A DNA stretch of 41,069 bases from Desulfuromonadales bacterium (GTDB lineage: Bacteria > Desulfobacterota > Desulfuromonadia > Geobacterales > Pseudopelobacteraceae). The translations under genes and the position numbers were made by a program. The notes below the pieces were generated by a model, which was not told the origin of the DNA, searched no databases, and was given only the letters and a program-made list of their open reading frames with translations. Below, in pieces: positions 1 to 8,142 of this stretch (the stretch's first letter is position 1; each line of letters opens with the position of its first letter). The stretch lies in assembly GCA_013377095.1 (NCBI GenBank), contig JACAAY010000044.1, forward strand, positions 1 to 41,069, in the 5' to 3' direction.

Positions 1-982
1 GCTGATGTTGTTGCTGCTGTTGCTGTTGCTGTTGTGGTGCCGGAGCGTTCTGCTGACGTGGAGCCGGCTGCCTGGGCGCCTGCTGTTGTGGACTTCTCAC
101 CGGGGGTGCTTCCTGCCTTCTCTGCTGAGCAGGCGCCGGAACTCTCTGTTCTTGCTGCTGCTTGGGTTGCTGCCTCTGGTCCTTGTTTACCGAACCTCGC
201 TGTTGAGGAGAGGGTTGGACCGGGGCTGGTTTCCGGATAGGTGCGCCACCCTGGCGTTGCGGTTGCTGGATTGCGGGACCGCCCTGTCTGATCGGCGCTG
301 AACGCGCTTTATCCAGCTGTTGCGGACTTTTTACCGCAGGCGCTTCCTGTCTTCCCCGCTGAGCAGGCACAGGCGCTTTATGTTCGTCCAGTTGCTTGAA
401 GTGCTGGCTGACAACCTTGTCCCGCGGATGGTAACGATATTGCTGGCTGCGCAGCGTCTGCTGCTGCTCAAACCGGGGATACCTGTCTCCTGAATACTGC
501 CGCTGGTAAAAGGGCAGCGGGGCTGCTGCAGGAGCAGAACCTCGATTCCACCGATCCCAACCGTTTCGCTGCCGCTCCCATCCACGACCCCAGTGCTGAC
601 CCCAGTGGGGCGGCGCATTGGATTGCCATCCGCGGAAGTACAGGGGCGGTTGGCGGTAATAGCGTACGGGAATCCTAAGAATGTACAGCGGAACAACCTC
701 CGGCCCTACAATTCCCCAGGGGCCGTTGTACCAGGAACTGGCGTACCAGTTGTCATTCATGTAAACCCAGTACATGCCATCATAAAAGAAATAGTTGGCA
801 TCCATCCGAGGAGCATAGTAGACCGGGTAGCCCGGCACCAGGACGAGCTCCGGGTAGAGCGGAAGATTGATGCCGATGCTCACGCTGGGTAAGCCGATTC
901 CGATGCTTACCTGGGCTGGAACTGGCGTTGCCGAGCAGACCAGCAGAGCTAGTGCAATGAGTCCGTAACGTGTGTTTTTCAT
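1..982 (-). CDS. Exported W/Y-rich, Q/P-rich protein (3' end cut by window edge)
   Basis: An open frame runs from the ATG at 982 to the left edge with no stop (327 codons visible). A GGAGGA ribosome site lies just upstream. Residues 1-23 form a signal peptide (MKNTRYG, hydrophobic core, then PVPAQ). Residues about 55-115 are rich in Tyr and Trp, including a WYASSWYNGPW stretch followed by a VP-rich strand, the pattern of small exported proteins common in Geobacter-type genomes. From about residue 155 the chain is low complexity: Gln, Pro, Arg and Ala, with repeated PAQ/RQEAP/SPQQ blocks and a poly-Gln run at the edge. I know of no assigned function; an envelope or extracellular role is inferred. 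The gene lies downstream of a σ54-like promoter and a tripartite regulatory site (1184-1329). Confidence 0.8.
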   Translation of the reverse strand, partial: MKNTRYGLIALALLVCSATPVPAQVSIGIGLPSVSIGINLPLYPELVLVPGYPVYYAPRMDANYFFYDGMYWVYMNDNWYASSWYNGPWGIVGPEVVPLYILRIPVRYYRQPPLYFRGWQSNAPPHWGQHWGRGWERQRNGWDRWNRGSAPAAAPLPFYQRQYSGDRYPRFEQQQTLRSQQYRYHPRDKVVSQHFKQLDEHKAPVPAQRGRQEAPAVKSPQQLDKARSAPIRQGGPAIQQPQRQGGAPIRKPAPVQPSPQQRGSVNKDQRQQPKQQQEQRVPAPAQQRRQEAPPVRSPQQQAPRQPAPRQQNAPAPQQQQQQQQQHQ

Positions 983-1117
983 TTTTTCCTCCATCTGTTG
1001 AAAATATCGGGCTTGCTAATACTCAATTGTACCTCGTAAGAACAATTTCACTGCTTGATTGTGCTTCGACCCTCATGACTGCCCCTTTTTTTTGGAGTTT
1101 TTTTGTGTCTAAAAGGT

Positions 1118-1137
1118 CCGGGCGGAGGACCGCCCGG
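1118..1137. other. GC-rich hairpin in the leader of the left-edge gene
   Basis: CCGGGCGG and CCGCCCGG form a perfect 8-bp stem around an AGGA loop. If transcription starts near 1172 from the σ54-like promoter, this hairpin lies in the 5' leader of the exported-protein gene, about 135 nt before its ATG. No U-run follows it directly, so it is not a canonical terminator. Confidence 0.45.
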
Positions 1138-1183
1138 AATTGCATGAAGGAGGTACTTGGGAGTACTTCGTACTGTGAGGAGT

Positions 1184-1199
1184 AACAACTATCATGCCA
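1184..1199 (-). promoter_or_regulatory. σ54 (−24/−12)-like promoter, site A
   Basis: On the minus strand it reads TGGCATGATAGTTGTT. The −24 GG is present, but the −12 element is GT instead of GC. It is the weakest of the four promoters alone. Support comes from geometry: its distance to the upstream CCGTC array (84 nt) is the same as at the two σ54-like promoters at 31807 and 35282. Confidence 0.5.
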
Positions 1200-1282
1200 A
1201 GGGTTATCTTGGGCTTTGTCTGGCATAAGACAGTGTTTGTTCGAGATATATTGGAGAGTGATGCAAGGGGGAAGCGGGAAAT

Positions 1283-1329
1283 CCGTCGCAGTCGGCCGTC
1301 GTATTTAACATAGCCGTCACATGTGGCGG
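1283..1329 (-). promoter_or_regulatory. Tripartite CCGTC-box site A (putative enhancer)
   Basis: CCGTC boxes start at 1283, 1296 and 1314 (steps of 13 and 18 nt), and the site ends in GTGGCGG. The same layout occurs at 8049, 31906 and 35381. The site lies 84 nt upstream of the −24/−12-like promoter at 1184-1199, so it probably binds an activator of the leftward gene. An effect on the kinase at 1615 is possible but unsupported. Confidence 0.7.
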
Positions 1330-1614
1330 ATTTCTGGACTGGAATGGTGACTGCTTATTCGCCTGTCCTCAACAAAACCAGTGATGCTTTTTTGAATAAT
1401 TGATGACTACTTATGTTGAATGTGTTCACTATCTGTACATACATGACACAGATCTTCAATTGTTTAGTTGTGTAAATACTATTGGTACATTTGAGTAAAA
1501 AATGTTAAGTTGATTTATAGTGTGAATAAATAATTTAAAAACAAGTGTTGCTTGATGTTAGTTGATAATTTACACATCAGATAGTGAAAAAGTAGTTTTG
1601 AAAGAGAGAATGCG

Positions 1615-4164
1615 ATGGGAACCAAAAAAGTAAAAAGCGTAGCGCCGGCTGAGGCCCTTACAGGGGGGATTCTCTTCGAACGCCGTAGCGAGGAGGTGCT
1701 GCTCAAGGCGGGTGCGCTGCAGAGCGCGATCTTCAACAGCGCCAATTTTTCCAGCATTGCCACCGATGCCAAGGGCGTGATCCAGATCTTCAACGTCGGC
1801 GCGGAACGCATGCTGGGCTATACGGCTGCCGAGGTGATGAACAAGATCACGCCGGCCGATATTTCCGATCCGCAGGAGGTTATTGCCCGGGCCGAAGAGT
1901 TGAGCCTGGAGCTGGGGACCCCGATTACGCCCGGTTTCGAGGCGCTGGTCTTCAAGGCTTCGCGCGGCATTGAAGATATCTACGAGCTGACCTATATCCG
2001 CAAGGACGGCAGCCGCTTCCCGGCGGTGGTGTCGGTCACGGCCCTGCGCGACGAGCAGGACACCATTATAGGTTACCTGCTGATCGGCACAGACAACACT
2101 GCGCGCAAGCAAGCTGAAGAGGCGCTGCTCAAGGCGGGTGCGCTGCAGAGCGCGATCTTCAACAGCGCCAATTTTTCCAGCATTGCCACCGATGCCAAGG
2201 GCGTGATCCAGATCTTCAACGTCGGCGCGGAACGCATGCTGGGCTATACGGCTGCCGAGGTGATGAACAAGATCACGCCGGCCGATATTTCCGATCCGCA
2301 GGAGGTTATTGCCCGGGCCGAAGAGTTGAGCCTGGAGCTGGGGACCCCGATTACGCCCGGTTTCGAGGCGCTGGTCTTCAAGGCTTCGCGCGGCATTGAA
2401 GATATCTACGAGCTGACCTATATCCGCAAGGACGGCAGCCGCTTCCCGGCGGTGGTGTCGGTCACGGCCCTGCGCGACGATCAGGGTGTCATCATCGGCT
2501 ATCTGCTGATCGGTACCGACAATACGGCCCGCAAACAGATCGAGGCAGAACAGAAGCAGCTCGGTCAGAGACTGCGAGACCATCAGTTCTACACGCGCTC
2601 CCTGTTCGAGTCCAATATCGATGCGATCATGACTACCGATCCGTCCGGCATCATCACCGATGTCAACAAACAGATGGAGGTGCTCACCGGCTGTACGCGC
2701 GATGAAATGATTGGTGCTCCGTTCAAGAACTACTTCACCGATCCTGACCGGGCCGAGAAGAGTACCAGGCAGGTGCTGCGGGAAAAGAAGGTCACCGACT
2801 ACGAACTCACCGCACGCGCCAGGGATGGCAAGGAAACGGTGGTCTCCTTCAACGCGACCACTTTCTATGACAGGGACAGGAAGCTGCAGGGCGTATTCGC
2901 CGCTGCCCGCGATATCACCGAGCGCAAGCGCCTGGATCAGGTGCTGCAGGAAAAGAACGTTGAACTGGAGAGCGCCAGGTCCGTGGCGGAAAAAGCCAAC
3001 CTCTCGAAATCGGAATTCCTTTCCAGCATGAGCCATGAGTTGCGTTCTCCACTCAATGCCATCCTCGGCTTTGCCCAGTTAATGGAGTCCGATTCTCCGC
3101 AGCCAACCACTCCACAAAAGGGCAATATCGAACAGATTCTCAAGGCGGGATGGTATCTGCTGGAACTGATCAACGAAATACTCGATCTCGCGCAGATCGA
3201 GTCGGGTAAACTGTCACTGTCGCTTGAACCCATTTCGCTGGTGGATGTCATGCTCGAATGCCAAGCCATGATCGAACCACAGGCGCAAAAATACGGCATC
3301 AAGATGAGTTTTCCCCTGTTCGAAATCCCCTGCTTTGTCAATGCTGATCGCACCCGGCTGAAGCAGGTTGTGATCAACCTGGTTTCAAACGCGATCAAGT
3401 ACAACCGCCCCCAGGGAACGGTTGAAGTGACCTGCAGGCTGATCTCGGAAAAACGCATTCGCATCAGTATTCATGATACCGGTGAAGGCTTGTCACTCGA
3501 AGAACGCGCACAACTTTTTCAGGCGTTCAACCGTCTCGGAAGAGAGGCCGGCGTCGAGGAAGGGACCGGCATTGGCCTGGTGGTGAGCAAACGGCTCGTC
3601 GAGTTGATGGAAGGTGAAATTGGCGTTGAAAGCAGTGTCGGGGAGGGCAGTGAGTTCTGGTTCGATCTGAATCTGGCGGATGAGCCACAACCTGATGTCG
3701 GGTCAGCCAAACCGCTCGCACAGCTTCATACGCATGTTCAACATGGTGCAGTGCAGCATAGCTTGCTGTATGTGGAAGACAACCAGGCAAACATGCAGCT
3801 GGTCGAGCATCTCATTGCCCGTTGCCCCGATATGCGCCTGTTGTGTGCCGGGAATGGCCTGCTCGGCATCGAAATGGCGCGTAACCATCAACCGGAAGTG
3901 ATCCTGATGGATATCAATCTGCCCGGCATGAGCGGTATCCAGGCACTGAAAATACTGCGTGAAGATCCGCTGACCGCGCATATTCCGGTGCTTGCCATCA
4001 GCGCCAATGCCATGCCGTACGATATTTCGAAAGGCCTGGATGCAGGATTTCTCAGCTATCTCACCAAGCCGATCAAAGTCAATGAGTTTTTGGATGCGCT
4101 GGACCTGGCGCTGGAATACGTAGAAAAGAGATCAGATGACAACAAGAGTACAGGAACCCTGTAA
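1615..4164 (+). CDS. PAS-PAS-PAS hybrid sensor histidine kinase with C-terminal receiver
   Basis: A soluble-looking sensor kinase of 849 aa with no signal peptide or membrane span. PAS domains lie at about 37-166, 179-308 and 325-440. HisKA follows with SHELRSPLNAIL, phospho-acceptor His474. The HATPase region has NLVSNAIKYN and a GTGIGL G-box. A receiver domain at about 710-830 has the phospho-acceptor Asp766 in LMDINLPG and a TKP lysine motif. The first two PAS domains are identical over 119 residues, from a 357-bp perfect DNA duplication. The stop overlaps the start of the diguanylate cyclase by one base (TAATG), so phosphorelay to that receiver is likely. The ligand is unknown. Start chosen at the ATG preceded by AAAGAGAG. 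Confidence 0.93.
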   Translation: MGTKKVKSVAPAEALTGGILFERRSEEVLLKAGALQSAIFNSANFSSIATDAKGVIQIFNVGAERMLGYTAAEVMNKITPADISDPQEVIARAEELSLELGTPITPGFEALVFKASRGIEDIYELTYIRKDGSRFPAVVSVTALRDEQDTIIGYLLIGTDNTARKQAEEALLKAGALQSAIFNSANFSSIATDAKGVIQIFNVGAERMLGYTAAEVMNKITPADISDPQEVIARAEELSLELGTPITPGFEALVFKASRGIEDIYELTYIRKDGSRFPAVVSVTALRDDQGVIIGYLLIGTDNTARKQIEAEQKQLGQRLRDHQFYTRSLFESNIDAIMTTDPSGIITDVNKQMEVLTGCTRDEMIGAPFKNYFTDPDRAEKSTRQVLREKKVTDYELTARARDGKETVVSFNATTFYDRDRKLQGVFAAARDITERKRLDQVLQEKNVELESARSVAEKANLSKSEFLSSMSHELRSPLNAILGFAQLMESDSPQPTTPQKGNIEQILKAGWYLLELINEILDLAQIESGKLSLSLEPISLVDVMLECQAMIEPQAQKYGIKMSFPLFEIPCFVNADRTRLKQVVINLVSNAIKYNRPQGTVEVTCRLISEKRIRISIHDTGEGLSLEERAQLFQAFNRLGREAGVEEGTGIGLVVSKRLVELMEGEIGVESSVGEGSEFWFDLNLADEPQPDVGSAKPLAQLHTHVQHGAVQHSLLYVEDNQANMQLVEHLIARCPDMRLLCAGNGLLGIEMARNHQPEVILMDINLPGMSGIQALKILREDPLTAHIPVLAISANAMPYDISKGLDAGFLSYLTKPIKVNEFLDALDLALEYVEKRSDDNKSTGTL
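1698..2480 (+). repeat. Perfect 357-bp tandem duplication encoding PAS1 and PAS2
   Basis: Bases 1698-2054 and 2124-2480 match exactly by eye, at an offset of 426 bp (142 codons, in frame). The flanks differ: EVLLKAG versus EALLKAG at the left, and DEQDT versus DDQGV at the right. Zero divergence, even at third codon positions, indicates a very recent duplication or ongoing gene conversion. Confidence 0.9.
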
Positions 4165-5147
4165 TGGTGAGTAACGCTGAAATTCTGAGTGCCGGTATTC
4201 TGATCGTAGACGATCAGGAAGCCAACGTGCTGCTGCTGGAGAAAATGCTGAGGGGGGCCGGCTATACCAGCATTACGTCGACGATGGATCCCCGTGCCGT
4301 CTGCACACTGCACCATGAAAATCACTATGATCTGATCCTGCTCGATCTGCAGATGCCCGGCATGGATGGGTTCCAGGTGATGGAAAGCCTGAAGGAAATC
4401 GAAACCGATGGCTATCTGCCGGTACTGGCCGTTACTGCCCAGCCGGCTCACAAGCTGCGCGCGCTGCAGGGCGGGGCGAAAGATTTCGTCAGCAAGCCCT
4501 TCAGCCTGCCCGAGGTGCTGGTACGGGTTCATAACATGCTGGAAGTCCGCCTGCTGCACGAGGCGGCCCGCAATTACGGCAAGATGCTGGAAACCCTGGC
4601 GCTGAATGACCCGCTGACCGGTCTTGCCAACAGGCGGCTGCTGGCCGACAGAATGTCCATGTCCCTGGTGCATGCGCGCAGGAACAAGAGCGCCATGGCT
4701 GTGGTCTTCCTGGATCTGGACGGCTTCAAGCAGATCAACGATACCTTGGGACACGGTGCCGGTGACATCCTGCTGAAAATGGTTGCCGAGCGTCTGGTTG
4801 CATCGGTGCGCGAAGAGGATACGGTGGCGCGCGTGGGTGGTGATGAGTTCATTCTTGCTCTCTGGCATGTCCGCGATAGTGACTACGCTACCAGTGCGGC
4901 ATTGCGAGCAATAGAAGTGGTGTCGCTACCCTATGAGATCGAGGGAAAAACCGTCAGCATAACCATCAGCGCGGGTGTCAGTATCTATCCCGACCATGGT
5001 GAGGACGCGGATACGCTGATGAAGAGCGCTGACCTGGCCTTGTACGAAGCCAAGGCTGCGGGCAAAAACGCCTGTAGAATCGCGGAGCGCACAAACGTTC
5101 AGGCTAAAGGATCGGGTTTTAGGCAGAAGGCAGCAACTACAGATTAA
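4164..5147 (+). CDS. Response regulator diguanylate cyclase (REC-GGDEF)
   Basis: A 327-aa protein made of a CheY-like receiver and a GGDEF domain. The receiver (about 12-130) has the acidic pair VDDQ and phospho-acceptor Asp61 in LLDLQMPG. The GGDEF domain (about 150-310) has an intact GGDEF at residues 225-229. Five residues upstream is an RxxD inhibitory site (REED), so the enzyme is expected to make cyclic di-GMP from GTP with product inhibition. It overlaps the hybrid kinase by one base, which argues for translational coupling and for this receiver being the kinase's output. No EAL or HD-GYP domain is present. Confidence 0.93.
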   Translation: MVSNAEILSAGILIVDDQEANVLLLEKMLRGAGYTSITSTMDPRAVCTLHHENHYDLILLDLQMPGMDGFQVMESLKEIETDGYLPVLAVTAQPAHKLRALQGGAKDFVSKPFSLPEVLVRVHNMLEVRLLHEAARNYGKMLETLALNDPLTGLANRRLLADRMSMSLVHARRNKSAMAVVFLDLDGFKQINDTLGHGAGDILLKMVAERLVASVREEDTVARVGGDEFILALWHVRDSDYATSAALRAIEVVSLPYEIEGKTVSITISAGVSIYPDHGEDADTLMKSADLALYEAKAAGKNACRIAERTNVQAKGSGFRQKAATTD

Positions 5148-5215
5148 CTGGATGAAGTCTTTCGGGGATAGGGGTAAATAATGGTTCGATTTCTGAACTC
5201 TGCTCTCTACGGCAA

Positions 5216-5638
5216 TTACTCCATGTCGGGACTGTCGGTGTCTCTCATGCCTTGTCGCAGCTCCTCCCGGGCCTTCTTGGCCAAAGACGAATAATTCAGA
5301 CGGATGCGATCGAGTTCGTCGTCTTCCAAATCTTCCAGATCCAGCAGCGCATTGTGTGCGCCGTCAATTGCGCGGATCAGCTCGTCCAACTTGACTTGCA
5401 GCGCCTCGGAATCGCGGTTCTGCGTATTTTGAATCAGGAAGACCATCAGGAACGTGACAATCGTGGTTCCGGTGTTGATAACCAACTGCCAGGTGTCGCT
5501 GAAATGGAAGAGCGGGCCGGTAACGATCCAGACGACGATGACCGTGCCCGCCAGTGCAAATGCAGCGGGGCGACCTGTCGCTCGGGAGGTTGCTTTGGCA
5601 AAGGCTGTAAACCACGAGGAAGATTTTGTGGGTCGCAT
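5216..5638 (-). CDS. Low-affinity iron permease family membrane protein
   Basis: A 140-aa protein resembling the low-affinity iron permease family (Pfam PF04120). It has two hydrophobic segments (about 27-45 and 55-72). Between and after them is the family pattern FSDTWQLVINTGTTIVTFLMVFLIQNTQNRD. An acidic helical tail follows (LEDLEDDELD). The family is named after fungal Fet4-type proteins, but iron transport by the short bacterial members is not established. It is the last gene of a minus-strand run, 65 nt after the DUF4124 gene. The start has a GGGAG ribosome site. Confidence 0.82.
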   Translation of the reverse strand: MRPTKSSSWFTAFAKATSRATGRPAAFALAGTVIVVWIVTGPLFHFSDTWQLVINTGTTIVTFLMVFLIQNTQNRDSEALQVKLDELIRAIDGAHNALLDLEDLEDDELDRIRLNYSSLAKKAREELRQGMRDTDSPDME

Positions 5639-5703
5639 GGTTGATCTCCCTGTTCAGCGCGGAAGCAATGGCCGGGGTTGATTCGGTGGTTTTCTGCAAG
5701 CGG

Positions 5704-6255
5704 TTATAATTTCGGCTCAGGCTGTTCCATTCCCAAGGGTGTCGGCTTTGGCTGCTCACCCAGGGATGCTGGTATCGGTTGTTTCATTCCCGCTGGTGTC
5801 GCTTTCGGTTGATCACCCAGAGGCGCAGGAGTCGGTTGTTTCATGCCGGCTGTCGCAGGTGCCGGTTGAACACCCAGCGGTTGCGGTTTCGGCTGCTTCA
5901 TGCTGGGAGGCGTGGGATCTGTCTGGTCGCCGCCAAGATGCCCTTTGATTTCCGCCTGATTTTCCAGTGGTACCGTCTTATACTGTTTTCCGGGTTGGAG
6001 TGCCTTGAGCCGGTTGCGTGGAATTGCCGCCTGTGGCCTCTTTTTTCCGCTACCCCTGTATTCCTTCTGTGCCTTGGGTCTGTGGATGGTTATTTTCTCT
6101 CCCTCCTTCGTTTGGCCGCTGTAACGGGATGGAATTCGGGCAGCATTGTCAGTATAGGTGACGACTCCCTGGTCGTCGGTCCAGGTGTAGACCTCGGCTT
6201 CAGTCACGGCCGCGTAACACAGGATCAACAGAGGGAGTATCATAATTCGTTGCAT
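5704..6255 (-). CDS. DUF4124 exported protein with Pro/Gln-rich repeat tail
   Basis: A 183-aa protein. The chosen ATG at 6255 starts directly at the signal peptide (MQRIMILPLLILCYAAVTEAE); an in-frame ATG at 6309 would add a charged, non-signal extension. After cleavage comes the DUF4124 signature YTWTDDQGVVTYTDN. The C-terminal third consists of imperfect repeats of a GMKQP.P.PLG.QPK type, four to five copies. The molecular function of DUF4124 is not known; an envelope or peptidoglycan-linked role is inferred. It lies between the β-barrel gene (72 nt upstream) and the iron-permease-like gene. Confidence 0.8.
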   Translation of the reverse strand: MQRIMILPLLILCYAAVTEAEVYTWTDDQGVVTYTDNAARIPSRYSGQTKEGEKITIHRPKAQKEYRGSGKKRPQAAIPRNRLKALQPGKQYKTVPLENQAEIKGHLGGDQTDPTPPSMKQPKPQPLGVQPAPATAGMKQPTPAPLGDQPKATPAGMKQPIPASLGEQPKPTPLGMEQPEPKL

Positions 6256-6327
6256 GGTGTTCCTCCGCTCCTGGCAAATGCCGGAAATGGCACGCGTCCG
6301 GGCATTCATTGTGTTTCCCCTTTTTCC

Positions 6328-7677
6328 TCAGAATGACTTATTCCAGGTGAGGATCAGTCCGCTTCCCGACGTGCCATTGCGTATAAAACCTGTGTCCCAC
6401 GAATATCCCAGGTACAGCGCGGAATTCCAGAAAAACCCGGTATCAAGGCCGATGGTTGTTGCTGCACCGAGTGTGCTTTTGAACATAAATCTGTTGGTGT
6501 CCGTTACCGCTGCCCGGTCCGCCCAGATAAACGTCTCACGCAGGTGGAGATAGATGAAGAATGCAAGTTCGCGGCGGTATTCCAGGGCCAGCAGGGCATA
6601 CTTGGATACGAGTACCTGGTTGAACATGGTGCCGGGATAGTCGGGACGGCAGAGGTCATCGGACTCGCCGGGCAGAGGGCCGCCGCCGATTGAGATGGCA
6701 TTGTAGCGGTCGGCGCTCTTCTGGGGTGTTACACCACCGTGGATGCTGATGAATAGCCGGTTCTTCTCCGATAGCCCCGGGATTCCGCTAACACCCATCA
6801 GATAACCGTTAAATTGCACGTAGTCCTGGGTATCTGCCTTGGAAAAGAACGCATCGGGGTTTGCGCCAAAATTTGCCCATGTGTCCCGGTGCATGTAATC
6901 CAGGTCGAAACCGGCTGCCATGCCCGTATGGGGGAGTTCCAGGATATTACGGCGCATGCCGTCATAACGGCCACGCAGTTTCACGCCGTACAGCATGGTG
7001 TCGGGCGGCAGCACCAGGTTTGGTCCGGTGTCCTTTGTCCGCTCTGCATAAAAGTAACCGACTTTACCCAGCAACTGGAGCCTCAAATCATTGTCGACCT
7101 GGAAGGGAGCCACCTTGTAACGCAGTCCGGGGCCTATCGAACCGATGGCCGTGCCCCAGATGGTATCGGATGACTTGATCTCGCGGTTGTTGACCACTTC
7201 CCGCTGGCCAAAGGGAACGGTGTTGTTTTCCAAACGGGTAATGAGTTCAAGATGCCCGAAGCTTTTGTCGAACTCCAGGTCGTTGACAAAGATACTTATT
7301 TGGTTTCGAGTTCTGGATTCCTGCCACACCCGCTTCAGAAAGAGGGCGCCGATGGGGGTGGCAGAGGTTGCGCCCTGTTTGGGGCTGTAGAATGCGCCTC
7401 CCAGCGACAGGGCAGTTACGTGACCACGATCCTGTGCCTGGATGTCTATCTGTCTGTTCATAAAGATTGTCTGAAACGGTTCTCCGGCCAGCGGAGTGTG
7501 ATATTCCGTGGCTTCGCCGGAGGCTGCCACTCCTCCTTCTTCCCGGGGAACAGCAGCATCGGGCTGTTGAGCAGCACAGGCAATTCCGTGTTTCGTCCAC
7601 CCGGGACACACGAGAATACCAGCAAGGATCAAAGATAAGAATGTAGTCCCCCATCTGCCTGTTATCCATTCAGCCAT
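6328..7677 (-). CDS. Outer-membrane β-barrel protein of unknown function
   Basis: A 449-aa protein with an N-terminal signal segment (residues about 10-36, ending near CAAQQ). The mature part has alternating amphipathic strands typical of a β-barrel, and the chain ends in ILTWNKSF, a terminal aromatic residue as expected for insertion by the BAM complex. I do not recognise a specific transporter or enzyme family. A GAGGAG ribosome site precedes the ATG. It sits 65 nt after the small lipoprotein gene and 72 nt before the DUF4124 gene, so the four genes probably form one transcript from the promoter near 7974. Confidence 0.72.
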   Translation of the reverse strand: MAEWITGRWGTTFLSLILAGILVCPGWTKHGIACAAQQPDAAVPREEGGVAASGEATEYHTPLAGEPFQTIFMNRQIDIQAQDRGHVTALSLGGAFYSPKQGATSATPIGALFLKRVWQESRTRNQISIFVNDLEFDKSFGHLELITRLENNTVPFGQREVVNNREIKSSDTIWGTAIGSIGPGLRYKVAPFQVDNDLRLQLLGKVGYFYAERTKDTGPNLVLPPDTMLYGVKLRGRYDGMRRNILELPHTGMAAGFDLDYMHRDTWANFGANPDAFFSKADTQDYVQFNGYLMGVSGIPGLSEKNRLFISIHGGVTPQKSADRYNAISIGGGPLPGESDDLCRPDYPGTMFNQVLVSKYALLALEYRRELAFFIYLHLRETFIWADRAAVTDTNRFMFKSTLGAATTIGLDTGFFWNSALYLGYSWDTGFIRNGTSGSGLILTWNKSF

Positions 7678-7742
7678 GGCCTGTCACTCCTCTCGATCTG
7701 TCCGGACTCCCAACTGCTCATAAACGCGAAGCCACAGTCCGA

Positions 7743-7922
7743 TTAACGATGATCGCCACGATCATCCTGTCGTTCATGATGTTCGCCACGATGCTCCCCA
7801 CGGTCTCTTCCATGGGAATCTCCGCGATTATACCCGTCATCAACCGGTACCCAGAGACATCCCGACAGCGCCGAGATTGTCAGGGCCATAATTGCCATTT
7901 TTACCAACAGTGTCTTTTTCAT
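7743..7922 (-). CDS. Tiny His/Asp/Arg-rich lipoprotein (59 aa)
   Basis: The ATG at 7922 is preceded by AAGGGAG and the TAA is at 7743. The chain begins MKKTLLVKMAIMALTISALSGC, a lipoprotein signal with lipobox LSGC (Cys22). The mature part is about 38 residues, almost entirely Gly, Arg, Asp, His and Glu (DRGEHRGEHHERQDDRGDHR), a composition that could bind metal ions or polyanions; this is inference. It is the first gene after the σ54-like promoter at 7974-7989 and the three-box site at 8049-8095. Genes this short are easily missed by automated calling. Confidence 0.8.
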   Translation of the reverse strand: MKKTLLVKMAIMALTISALSGCLWVPVDDGYNRGDSHGRDRGEHRGEHHERQDDRGDHR

Positions 7923-7973
7923 TTGAAATTTCTCCCTTCAATGTTACCGGATACCTCTTCTGTCCTGGAACTT

Positions 7974-7989
7974 TGCATTTTACAGGCCA
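7974..7989 (-). promoter_or_regulatory. σ54 (−24/−12)-like promoter, site B
   Basis: The minus strand reads TGGCCTGTAAAATGCA, keeping GG and GC at the correct 10-nt separation. It lies 52 nt before the lipoprotein ATG and 60 nt downstream of the three-box site B, 24 nt closer than the 84 nt seen at the other three sites. Confidence 0.6.
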
Positions 7990-8048
7990 GTTTCAGTTGT
8001 CTATAACTATTCAATACTAAAGATAAAAGTGGGTGTGGGATGGGGAAA

Positions 8049-8095
8049 CCGTCAGGGCTAGCCGTCATATTTAGCATTATCGTTACATATGACGG
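8049..8095 (-). promoter_or_regulatory. Tripartite CCGTC-box site B (putative enhancer)
   Basis: Boxes CCGTC (8049), CCGTC (8062) and TCGTT (8080) have the same 13- and 18-nt steps as the other three sites, and the site ends in GACGG. The middle segment CCGTCATATTTAGCAT is shared exactly with site C. It lies in the gap between the radical SAM gene's 3' end and the lipoprotein operon, oriented toward the latter. Confidence 0.75.
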
Positions 8096-8142
8096 GAGGT
8101 GGGAGTGGTGGCCTTGGTTCTTCTCCCGGGTGCAGACCCCTT

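Larger units (their letters stand above)
983..1614. other. 632-nt intergenic regulatory region
   Basis: No credible gene was found here. For the leftward gene it holds a GC-rich hairpin (1118-1137), a −24/−12-like promoter (1184-1199) and a three-box site (1283-1329). The stretch from about 1370 to 1600, before the histidine kinase, is clearly AT-richer than the rest of the window and presumably holds the kinase promoter, but I could not pick out a convincing −35/−10 pair. Confidence 0.6.

Noticed and set aside
1..60. Trinucleotide-like repeats at the left edge as a possible microsatellite or CRISPR
   Set aside because: They encode the poly-Gln tail of the exported protein, with mixed CAA/CAG codons and no spacer structure.
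1023..1226. 67-codon minus-strand open frame upstream of the left-edge gene
   Set aside because: It spans the promoter-like sequence and leader hairpin, lacks a ribosome site and has no protein-like pattern.
1570..3036. Long minus-strand open frame (488 codons) opposite the histidine kinase
   Set aside because: It is antisense to well-supported PAS and kinase motifs, has no family resemblance, and its internal repeat only mirrors the PAS duplication.
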